DNA from: Planctomycetaceae bacterium
GTDB taxonomy: Bacteria; Planctomycetota; PLA2
NCBI GenBank assembly: GCA_011525755.1
Contig: WYBS01000069.1
Location: 69,196-101,208 of the forward strand
Length of the DNA stretch: 32,013 bases
Direction: 5' to 3'
The position numbers and the translations under genes are program-made. Of this stretch, positions 16,025 through 22,728 are shown piece by piece (the stretch's first letter is position 1; every line of letters begins with the position of its first letter). The notes beneath the pieces are model-generated. The model ran no database searches, had not been told where the DNA came from, and saw nothing but the letters and a program-made list of their open reading frames with translations.

Positions 16025-16044
16025 GCCGTTCGGCCGCCGTTCGG
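16025..16044 (+). repeat. Tandem direct repeat GCCGTTCGG, 11-bp period, abutting a -35
   Basis: GCCGTTCGG occurs at 16025-16033 and 16036-16044. Copies one helical turn apart just upstream of a -35 element match the site layout of OmpR/PhoB-type activators. Confidence 0.45.
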
Positions 16045-16072
16045 TGTCATGGGACGGCGCCCGCCCTATAAT
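16044..16072 (+). promoter_or_regulatory. Sigma70-type promoter (GTGTCA, 17 nt, TATAAT)
   Basis: TATAAT at 16067-16072 is a perfect -10, and GTGTCA (16044-16049) with 17-nt spacing is a fair -35. It is the best textbook promoter in the window. Transcription would begin near 16079, leaving a short leader with an SD before the GTG at 16097. Confidence 0.65.
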
Positions 16073-16096
16073 CGCGTGCACAAGGGCAGGGAGGCG

Positions 16097-16858
16097 GTGA
16101 ACGCGCGATCCATCCTCGCGTCGCTGGTGGCGCTGGCAGCCGTGGTATCGGCCGATACGAGCGGCAGCCTCCCGGCCCCCGCCTTCCCGGCGCTCTCCGC
16201 GGCGCACCTCGTGTACGTGCTCGTTCCCGACCCCCTCGGCGCGAGCACCTGGGTGGAGCAGCAGATCGAGGCGGCACGCCTCGGCACCGGCGCCGGCACG
16301 CGGGATGACAGGGCGTCCGCGGACGTCCTCGTTGCGTTCGGCAAGTTGCACGCGCCCATCGGCTACGCCCTCGAGATCCCGGAGGCGCCGCCCGACATGG
16401 CGTGGCTGCCCGCCGCGGAGCCCGTGCCCGAGGCGGACAAGCCCGAGGAGCGGCGCATGCTCGGGGCGCTCGATGCGATGGGGCTCAAGCCCGAGGACCT
16501 CGTCGAAGCGCCGGAGCTGCCCGCCGCGGCGACCGCGCTGGCGGACATCCTCGCGCGCGTGGACGCCCTCATCTTCGCAAGGGGTCGTCGCGCGCGCGGC
16601 TCCGAGGTGGCCTCCTTCCGCGTCGATCCCGGGACGCGCTACGTCAAGCAGCCGAGCTACGTGCGCTACAAGAAGCCGCAGGGGGACGCCGAGCCCATGG
16701 CTCCGCCGCTGACGCTCCACGCGAAGCGGGTCACCCGCTCGCTCTACAAGGTTCTCCTCGGGGTCGCGATCGGCATCCTGATCTGGGCGTGCGGAGTTCG
16801 ACCTCCGCCTGCCCTGATCGGTCGCGCGCCGCCGAGGACGAAGCGGGCCGGCTCCTAG
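16097..16858 (+). CDS. Secreted or membrane-anchored protein of unknown function
   Basis: 253 aa. The GTG at 16097 is chosen because it follows AGGGAGG and begins a signal peptide (NARSILASLVALAAVVSADTSG). A GTG seven codons upstream (16076) is only 3 nt from the -10 and unlikely. The mature part is Ala/Pro-rich. A helical hydrophobic segment near the C-terminus (YKVLLGVAIGILIWACGV, about 217-234) should be a second membrane anchor, leaving a short basic tail (PPRTKRAGS). The central domain, about 190 residues outside the cytoplasm, includes YVKQPSYVRYKKPQGD. I do not recognise a family. The next gene starts 108 nt downstream on the same strand. Confidence 0.65.
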   Translation: MNARSILASLVALAAVVSADTSGSLPAPAFPALSAAHLVYVLVPDPLGASTWVEQQIEAARLGTGAGTRDDRASADVLVAFGKLHAPIGYALEIPEAPPDMAWLPAAEPVPEADKPEERRMLGALDAMGLKPEDLVEAPELPAAATALADILARVDALIFARGRRARGSEVASFRVDPGTRYVKQPSYVRYKKPQGDAEPMAPPLTLHAKRVTRSLYKVLLGVAIGILIWACGVRPPPALIGRAPPRTKRAGS

Positions 16859-16966
16859 CCTCCGAGCCCGAATCCCGCCTGTGCACGGAGCCTCCGGCCA
16901 TCCCGGATGCCCCCTCCCGCCGGCTGCGACTCTCGCGAACGGCCCGGGTCGATCCGATAAGGAGGC

Positions 16967-18682
16967 GTGCGGAAGGCGCTCCTCTGCGCGCTCCTCCTCT
17001 CCGTCCCGGCCCGCCCCGACGAGGTCGTCCTCGAGGGCGGCGGCCGCATCTCGGGCGAGGTCGTCGAGGAGACCGAACGCGAGCTGACGATCCTCCTCCC
17101 GAACGGCACGATGCGGATCGCCCGCGCGAAGGTGCGGGAGATCGTCCGCGAGGACCGCCGCAGCTACCTCCGCCGCGAGGCGAAGGGCGCCGCGTCCGCG
17201 CGCGCCGCCGTCCGCATGTACGAGCGCGCCTTCGCGCTCTCGCCCGACGAGGAGACGCGCAGGGACCTCGCGACGGCGCTCCGCGCCCACGCGGCGGAGG
17301 AGCTGCAGCTCTTCCGCCTCGACGGGGCCGAGGCCGCGCTCGCGCGCCTGCGCGAGGTGGCCCCCGGAGCCCCCTCCGATGACCTCGCGAAACGGCTCGC
17401 CGCGGAGCGCACCGCGGAGTTCACCGCGAGGGCCGCGACGCTGCATGCGATCCGCGAAGGCCGGTTCGTCGAGGCGCTCGTGCACGTCGAGGAGTGGCGG
17501 CTCCGCGCGCCCGACGGGGACGAGGCCGTGCGCGAGGCGCTCGCGCGGGCGCACTCCGGCGCGGCCCGCGCGGCGGAGGAGCGCGGCGCGCTGCGGCAGG
17601 CGCTCGACCACTACCGCATGGCGCGCGCGGAGAAGGACCTCGCGCGGCTCGCGCCGATCGCCGTGCTCGAGGCGATGCACGGCGGCGACCTCGACGGCGC
17701 CGCGCGGCTCCTGGGCGCGCTCGCCACCTACGGCGATCCGGCCGTGCCGCGCTTCCTCGAGGCGGTGCTCGCGCACCTGAAGGGCGAGGTGCAGCAGGCG
17801 GTCCAGGCGTACGCGGACGCGGCCCGTCTTGCGAGGGGTGGGGGCGCGGGGGAGGGGTGCATCCCCTTCGACGTCGTCCGCGCGTACGCGACGGCGACGC
17901 TGAAGCAGGCGATCGCGCGGCCGCCGCAGGAGGGGCAGAAGCGATGGCGCGAGACCTTCCTGTCCCCGCTCGAGCGCGAGGACGCGGGCGAGTTCCTCGT
18001 CTACGCCGCGAGCGGGGAGGTCGCGCGCGAGGCGGCGGCAAGGGCGGCGGCGATCTACGCGCGCATCGAGGAGGACCTGGGCGTGGGCCCCGGCGCGAGG
18101 GGCGAGGTCGTGCTCCATCCGACGCGCGAGGCGTACGTCGCCGCGGACCCGACGCCCGAGGGGTCGCCTCTCGCGGCGTTGGCGCTCGGGCGCGAGCCGA
18201 CGGCGGGCGTCTGCTACGAGACGCTCGACGAGGAGGGCAAGGCCCTCATCCGCATCGAGGTGGACGCGGGACAGCAGCGGTGGCTCGCCGACACGCTGCC
18301 GCACGAGCTCGTGCACATGGCGCAGCGGCGCGGCTGGCCGACGTTCCGGCGCGGCCACTGGCTCGACGAGGGCATCGCGACGCTCTACGAGTCGGAGGAG
18401 GCGCAGGATTCCCGGCTCGCGCTCTGGCGGCAGGTGAAGGACGAGGCGATCCCCCTGCCGGAGCTTCTCGCGCTCCGCTCGACGCCGCCGGACCGGCCGC
18501 TCCTCTTCTACCTCGAGGCGCACGCGCTCTGCCGTTACCTGAGGGGGCTCGGGGGAGAGGAGGAGTGGCGCCGCTTCCTCGACGCGTTCGCCGCCGCGGA
18601 GTTCGAGAGCGCGCTGCGCGCCGCCTACGGCGTGGAGTCGGTCGCCGACCTCGAGCGCGCCATGCGCGCGTGGCGCGGCTAG
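16967..18682 (+). CDS. Secreted TPR protein with C-terminal gluzincin (HExxH) peptidase domain
   Basis: 571 aa. The GTG at 16967 begins a signal peptide (MRKALLCALLLSVPARPDE) and follows AGGAGG closely. Residues about 20-60 form a small strand-rich module (GGRISGEVVEETERELTILL, ending VREIVRED) common at the N-terminus of planctomycete secreted proteins. Helical TPR-like repeats follow to about 370. The C-terminal ~200 residues carry a zinc-peptidase site, HELVH at 446-450, with Glu468 in HWLDEGIATLYES as probable third ligand, as in MA-clan families such as DUF1570. The final part (LLFYLEAHALCRYLRGLGG, FESALRAAYG, LERAMRAWRG) is typical of such domains. It is predicted to act in the periplasm or at the surface. 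APGAPSDDL (about 132) is encoded by a copy of the dispersed 15-mer. Confidence 0.85.
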   Translation: MRKALLCALLLSVPARPDEVVLEGGGRISGEVVEETERELTILLPNGTMRIARAKVREIVREDRRSYLRREAKGAASARAAVRMYERAFALSPDEETRRDLATALRAHAAEELQLFRLDGAEAALARLREVAPGAPSDDLAKRLAAERTAEFTARAATLHAIREGRFVEALVHVEEWRLRAPDGDEAVREALARAHSGAARAAEERGALRQALDHYRMARAEKDLARLAPIAVLEAMHGGDLDGAARLLGALATYGDPAVPRFLEAVLAHLKGEVQQAVQAYADAARLARGGGAGEGCIPFDVVRAYATATLKQAIARPPQEGQKRWRETFLSPLEREDAGEFLVYAASGEVAREAAARAAAIYARIEEDLGVGPGARGEVVLHPTREAYVAADPTPEGSPLAALALGREPTAGVCYETLDEEGKALIRIEVDAGQQRWLADTLPHELVHMAQRRGWPTFRRGHWLDEGIATLYESEEAQDSRLALWRQVKDEAIPLPELLALRSTPPDRPLLFYLEAHALCRYLRGLGGEEEWRRFLDAFAAAEFESALRAAYGVESVADLERAMRAWRG

Positions 18683-18715
18683 CTGCGCGCGCGGGTCTCG
18701 TCGTCCGTCGCGCGA

Positions 18716-19942
18716 TCAGTACAGGTGAACGGCGACCGTTTCGCCTTCCCCGTGCCCCTCGAGGTCCTTTCCGACGACGACGAAGCCGTGGGCGCGGGTC
18801 GTCGTCGTGAGGATCGCGGCCCCGCGGACCGCCAGCGGCACGACCTTCCCCTCCTCGATCCGCACGCGCACGTAGTCCGTCCGGCCGAGCTGCGACGCGA
18901 TCTTCCTCGCGAGCGGCATCCGCACCTTCGTGTACGGCCACTCGGGATGGCGTGCCGCGAGGCGGCGGATCGCCCGTCCCGCGAAGAAGTCGTACGCGCA
19001 GAGGCACGACACGGGGTTGCCCGGCAGCAGGAACACCGGCTTCTTCGCCACGAAGCCGAGACCCGCCGGGCTCGCCGGCCGCATCGCCACGCCGTGCACC
19101 GGGAGCTCGCCCATCTTCTCCACGAGCGACGGCAGGTGGTCCTCCGTCCCGACGCTCGAGCCGCCGCTCGCGAGCACGCAGTCGGCCTCGCGCACCGACA
19201 CGAGGAGCGCCTCCTGCACGGCCGCGCGGTCGTCCTTGACGATGGGGCCGGTGAGCGGCACGCCGCCGTCGCGGCGCACGAGATCGACGAGCATCGGCGA
19301 GTTCGCGTCCGCGATCCGGAATCCCGTGGGCCGCTCGCCCGCCGGCAGCAGCTCGTTGCCGGTCACGAGGATCGCGACCCGCGGCTTCCTCACGCATGTC
19401 GGCAGCTTCAGGCCGATCGACGCGAGGACACCCAGGTCCTGCGGCCGGAGCCGACGGCCCGCCCGGAGCACCAGCGCCCCGGCGCGCACGTCCTCGCCGA
19501 CCTCGCCCACGTTCCTGCCGGGCGTCGCGGCCGCGCGCACGCGCACGGTCTCGCCGTCGAGGTCCGCCTCCTCCGCCGGGACGACCGCGTCCGCCCCCTC
19601 GGGCATCGGCGCGCCGGTCATGATCCGGACGCACGCGCCCGCCTCCACCGCCGCGTCCGGCCCCCGGCCCGGCATGCCCGTCCCGGCGATCCGGAAAGGC
19701 CGCGGGTCGTCCGGCGTCGCGCCGAACGTCTCTTCCGCCTTCACGGCGTACCCGTCCATCGCCGCGCGCCGGAACCCCGGCACGTCCACGGCGGCAACCG
19801 CGTCGCGCGCGAGCACGCGGCCGCCCGCCTCGAGCAACGGAACCGGCTCCGCCGCGAGGTGCCGCACGCGCTGGTCGATCAGCTTCACGACCGCGTCCAC
19901 GTCGGCGCGCTCGCGGAACCCGCGCATGCGCACGTCGCTCAT
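18716..19942 (-). CDS. moeA: Molybdopterin molybdenumtransferase MoeA
   Basis: 408 aa, cytoplasmic, inserts molybdate into adenylylated molybdopterin. Family hallmarks in order are GFRRAAMDGYAVKAEE (57-71), VRIMTGAPMPEGADAVVPAEE (105-125), PRVAILVTGNELLPAGE (188-203), ANSPMLVDLVRRDGG (213-227), CVLASGGSSVGTEDHL (255-270) and FLLPGNPVSCLCAYDFF (304-320). Where many MoeA proteins have KPGKP before the last motif, this one reads RPASPAGLGF (288-297), a variant also seen in some lineages. No other molybdopterin gene is in the window. The start is either ATG 19942 or ATG 19927 (five codons later). It is divergent from mutY across 21 bp. Confidence 0.93.
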   Translation of the reverse strand: MSDVRMRGFRERADVDAVVKLIDQRVRHLAAEPVPLLEAGGRVLARDAVAAVDVPGFRRAAMDGYAVKAEETFGATPDDPRPFRIAGTGMPGRGPDAAVEAGACVRIMTGAPMPEGADAVVPAEEADLDGETVRVRAAATPGRNVGEVGEDVRAGALVLRAGRRLRPQDLGVLASIGLKLPTCVRKPRVAILVTGNELLPAGERPTGFRIADANSPMLVDLVRRDGGVPLTGPIVKDDRAAVQEALLVSVREADCVLASGGSSVGTEDHLPSLVEKMGELPVHGVAMRPASPAGLGFVAKKPVFLLPGNPVSCLCAYDFFAGRAIRRLAARHPEWPYTKVRMPLARKIASQLGRTDYVRVRIEEGKVVPLAVRGAAILTTTTRAHGFVVVGKDLEGHGEGETVAVHLY

Positions 19943-19948
19943 CCGGCG

Positions 19949-19954
19949 TAGGCT
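19949..19954 (+). promoter_or_regulatory. TANNNT -10 element (TAGGCT) for mutY
   Basis: TAGGCT ends 9 nt before the ATG at 19964. Any -35 would fall inside the first codons of the divergent moeA. Confidence 0.45.
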
Positions 19955-19963
19955 CTCCGGGTC

Positions 19964-20896
19964 ATGGCCGGGAGTATAGACCGCGCGGCGCGCCGGAAGC
20001 TGCTCTCGTGGTACCGGAGGAACCGGCGCGACCTGCCGTGGCGGCGCACGAAGGACCCCTACGCGATCTGGGTCTCCGAGATGATGCTCCAGCAGACGCG
20101 CGTCGCGGCCGTGGTCCCCTACTACGAGCGGTTCCTCGCGCGCTTCCCTGATGTCCGCGCGCTCGCGGGGGCCCCGCTCGACGACGTCCTCGCGCTCTGG
20201 TCGGGCCTCGGCTACTACCGCCGCGCGCGCCACCTGCACGCAGCCGCGCGCATCGTCGCGGGGAAGGGCTTCCCGCGCACCGAGGCGGGGTGGCGGGAGC
20301 TCCCGGGCATCGGCCCCTACGCCGCGGCGGCGATCTCCTCGATCGCGTTCGGCGAGCGCGCGGCGGCCGTCGACGGCAACGTCGTCCGCGTCCTCTCGCG
20401 CCTCCACGCGACGACGGGCCCCGTGAACGACGTCGCCCGCGCGTGGATCTCGCCCACGTCGCCCGGCGACCACAACCAGGCGATCATGGAGCTCGGCGCG
20501 ACCGTCTGCACGCCGCGCGCCCCCTCCTGCCCCCGGTGCCCCCTCACCTCCCGCTGCGGGGGAAGGGGCGAGCCCGGGAGATACCCCGCGCCCCGCGCGA
20601 GGCCGAGGATCCGGGAGGAGCGTCTCGCCGTGGCGCTCGTCCTCCGCGGCGGCAAGGTGCAGCTCTTCCGCAGGAAGCCGGACGGCCTCCTCGCGGGGAT
20701 GTGGGAGCTCCCGCGCGCGCGGCCCCGGGGGGAGCCGCTCGCGGTCGTCCGGCACAGCATTCTCGACAGGAGACAGGTGATCTCCGTATTCCGCGGCCGT
20801 CCGCGGCGGGGAGGCCGGTTCTTCGGCGACCTGTCCCGCGTCCCGCTCACCGCGGCTACTCGGAAGTGCGTTTCTGCGGTAAGGTTTCCGGGATGA
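19964..20896 (+). CDS. mutY: A/G-specific adenine DNA glycosylase MutY
   Basis: 310 aa, removes adenine mispaired with 8-oxoguanine. Catalytic Glu39 lies in WVSEMMLQQTRVAAVVPYYERF, the helix-hairpin-helix is LPGIGPYAAAAISSIAFG (113-130), and catalytic Asp137 is in AAVDGNVVRVLSRL. The 4Fe-4S ligands C182, C189, C192 and C198 have the exact C-x6-C-x2-C-x5-C spacing. Two oddities stand out. The helical stretch between VNDVARAW and GDHNQAIMELGA (about 158-175) is roughly a dozen residues shorter than usual. The C-terminal MutT-like domain (EERLAVALVLRGGKVQLFRR, then GLLAGMWELPRA) is shorter than in E. coli, leaving the protein about 40 aa short. The Fe-S cysteines lie partly in a DNA repeat shared with corA. 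The stop overlaps the next ATG (ATGA). Confidence 0.93.
   Translation: MAGSIDRAARRKLLSWYRRNRRDLPWRRTKDPYAIWVSEMMLQQTRVAAVVPYYERFLARFPDVRALAGAPLDDVLALWSGLGYYRRARHLHAAARIVAGKGFPRTEAGWRELPGIGPYAAAAISSIAFGERAAAVDGNVVRVLSRLHATTGPVNDVARAWISPTSPGDHNQAIMELGATVCTPRAPSCPRCPLTSRCGGRGEPGRYPAPRARPRIREERLAVALVLRGGKVQLFRRKPDGLLAGMWELPRARPRGEPLAVVRHSILDRRQVISVFRGRPRRGGRFFGDLSRVPLTAATRKCVSAVRFPG
20515..20536 (+). repeat. Copy 2 of the exact 22-bp repeat (in mutY)
   Basis: Identical to 5978-5999 in corA but read in another frame, here encoding PRAPSCPR within the iron-sulfur ligand cluster. It runs into C-rich DNA (to about 20573) with an imperfect inverted repeat, CCTCCCGC against GCGGGGGAAGG, reminiscent of REP-like palindromes. 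Confidence 0.65.
20880..20885 (+). promoter_or_regulatory. TANNNT -10 element (TAAGGT) inside the end of mutY
   Basis: TAAGGT ends 7 nt before the ATG at 20893, within the last codons of mutY. The gene could be both coupled to mutY and expressed from its own leaderless promoter. Confidence 0.4.
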
Positions 20897-22650
20897 GGTG
20901 GGTGCCGCTCCTTCTTCTCGTTGCCGCGTGCGGAGGCGGCGGCGGAGGCGGCGGGCCCCTGCCCGCGATCGAGCAGCAGGCGAGCTTCGGGATCGTCCGG
21001 GCCGACGCGCCGACGCAGCTCGACGTGCAGATCAGCAATCCGTTCGAGGCGGACGCCGCTGCGGAGGACATGGGGGGGGCCGGGGGGCCGTTCGCGCCCG
21101 CGGCCGGCGCGCTTCCCGCGGACGTCCCCGAGGGCGGCACGCTCCTCCTCCGCGTCGTGTTCACGCCGCCGGGGCCCGGCGTGCAGTCCGGCGAGATCCA
21201 CGTGAAGTTCGTCGCCGGCAAGCGGGAGCAGGAGGTCGTGCTCCACCTCGCGGCGACCGTCGAGACGCCCGCGATCACGCTCCTGACGCCCACGCTCGCG
21301 TTCCCGACGACCTTCGTCGGCCTCGAGGAGGCGCTGAACATCCGCGTGCGGAACCCGAACGCGCAGACGCTCGTGAACCTCACGTCGATCAGCGCGGTCC
21401 CCGCGGAGTTCACCACGAGCTTCCAGCCGCGCTCGATCTTCCCGGGCGACACGACGTCGATCCGCGTCGCCTACGAGCCGCAGGTCGTGGACGCGTTCGA
21501 CTTCGAGATCGAGATCGGGAACGACGTGGGCCCGCCGCTCCGCGTCCGCGTGACCGCGCAGTCGGAGGAGCAGGCGCAGGAGGTCGTGACCGAGTTCGGG
21601 ACCGTGCCCGTGGTCGGCGGCGAGACGGACTGGCTGGAGATCGACGTCCCCGACGACGCGATCAGCATCTCGATCGAGTCGATCGCCACGTCCACGTCGG
21701 CCTGGGTCGGGCTCCTCGGGTTCGAGGGGCCGGCCGGCAAGGTCTACGAGAACGACTCCTTCACCGGCGAGTTCCTCTGGGTGCCCGGGTTCGAGGGGGT
21801 CTTTGCCGCGACGCTGCCGGAGAACGACAGCGCGACGCTCCAGCTCGTCCCCGGAGGCGGCACCTACCGGTTCCGGCTGTTCCTGTGGAGCGGCAGCGCG
21901 TCGTCGCTCGAGGTCCGCGCGATCGTCGAGCGCCGCGCGGGGGGCGTGCCGGATGAGAGCAGGATCGACCTGAACGTCTTCCTCGCGCCGGGGCTCGCCA
22001 TCACGGGCCCGGAGACAGACACGAAGCTCCAGGACGTGCTCTCGCGCGTGGACGACATCTTCGGCCAGATCGGCCTCGCCGTCGGAGACGTGGACTACTA
22101 CCAGCTCGGCGACACGGCCTACAACTCCGTGAGCGAGAGCGAGTTCCCGGCGCTCCTCGGCGAGACCTCCGTCGCGTCCGGGACGCGGATGAACGTCTTC
22201 TTCGTCCAGACCGCGATCGGCGGCGGCGTGCTCGGCGTCGCCGCGGCCCTGCCCGGACCGAAGCTCAACGCGTCGGGCGTGAGCGGCGTGATGGTCGACT
22301 ACGACTGGTCGAACGCCGCGGCGGTCGGGCAGGTGACCGCGCACGAGATCGGCCACTACCTGGGCCTCTACCACACGGCCGAGAGCGACGGCCAGACGTG
22401 GGACATCATCGAGGACACGCTCGAGTGCCCGGGCGAGTGCACGACGGCGAGCGGCGGGTATCTCATGCACTGGCAGTATGTCGGGAGCACGGTCCCCGTC
22501 ATCACCGACGGCCAGGCGCACGTGATCCTCGGCCACCCGCTCGTGGATCCGGCTCCGTCGCTCGCGTCGCTCGCGCAGAAGAAGGCGCCCGAGGCCGCGT
22601 TCGTCGAGCTGCCCGCGGGCTTCTGCGGGACCTGCAAGGAACACAAGTAG
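20893..22650 (+). CDS. Metzincin-type metalloprotease lipoprotein (paralog 1)
   Basis: 585 aa. Signal peptide and lipobox LLLVAAC, with the lipidated Cys followed by eight glycines as a flexible linker. Residues about 25-240 are two beta-sandwich, ASH/HYDIN-like domains (QLDVQISNPFEADAAAEDMG, LLRVVFTPPGPGVQSGEIHV, NIRVRNPNAQTLVNLTSI). A further beta domain follows to about 360 (TDWLEIDVPDDAISISI, as in pre-peptidase modules). The C-terminal protease has the full zinc motif HEIGHYLGLYH (His484, His488, His494; Glu485) and a Met-turn candidate at Met525 (YLMHW). Cys pairs surround the site (LECPGECT), and the protein ends GFCGTCKEHK. It should act at the cell surface on protein substrates, which are unknown. 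It is a tandem paralog of the next gene. Confidence 0.85.
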   Translation: MRWVPLLLLVAACGGGGGGGGPLPAIEQQASFGIVRADAPTQLDVQISNPFEADAAAEDMGGAGGPFAPAAGALPADVPEGGTLLLRVVFTPPGPGVQSGEIHVKFVAGKREQEVVLHLAATVETPAITLLTPTLAFPTTFVGLEEALNIRVRNPNAQTLVNLTSISAVPAEFTTSFQPRSIFPGDTTSIRVAYEPQVVDAFDFEIEIGNDVGPPLRVRVTAQSEEQAQEVVTEFGTVPVVGGETDWLEIDVPDDAISISIESIATSTSAWVGLLGFEGPAGKVYENDSFTGEFLWVPGFEGVFAATLPENDSATLQLVPGGGTYRFRLFLWSGSASSLEVRAIVERRAGGVPDESRIDLNVFLAPGLAITGPETDTKLQDVLSRVDDIFGQIGLAVGDVDYYQLGDTAYNSVSESEFPALLGETSVASGTRMNVFFVQTAIGGGVLGVAAALPGPKLNASGVSGVMVDYDWSNAAAVGQVTAHEIGHYLGLYHTAESDGQTWDIIEDTLECPGECTTASGGYLMHWQYVGSTVPVITDGQAHVILGHPLVDPAPSLASLAQKKAPEAAFVELPAGFCGTCKEHK

Positions 22651-22713
22651 CGTTCCCGCAAAGGCTTGCAACCGGGCGCGTGAAAGGGATCGCCGCGCGG
22701 CGGCGCGCCATGG

Positions 22714-22719
22714 TAGCGT
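22714..22719 (+). promoter_or_regulatory. TANNNT -10 element (TAGCGT)
   Basis: TAGCGT ends 9 nt before the ATG at 22729 in the 78-bp gap between the two paralogs. No SD lies between. Confidence 0.5.
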
Positions 22720-22728
22720 GGCCCGTGC

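Larger units (their letters stand above)
15911..16096. other. Divergent intergenic region
   Basis: 186 bp between the DUF4388 gene (-) and the gene at 16097 (+). It holds a sigma70-type promoter for the plus gene, tandem direct repeats next to its -35, and a 6-bp inverted pair (CCTATC at 15947-15952 and GATAGG about 20 nt on) nearer the minus gene. No small gene was found. Confidence 0.5.

Noticed and set aside
15926-18523. Very long open frame on the minus strand (865 codons), antisense to three genes
   Set aside because: It is extremely Arg/Glu/Ala/Leu-rich with no domain, and it is the mirror of plus-strand genes with strong signal peptide and HExxH evidence. Long antisense frames are routine in DNA this GC-rich.
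20317-22671. 784-codon minus-strand frame opposite mutY and the first metalloprotease
   Set aside because: Antisense shadow; no motif, and the plus-strand zinc site and lipobox are convincing.
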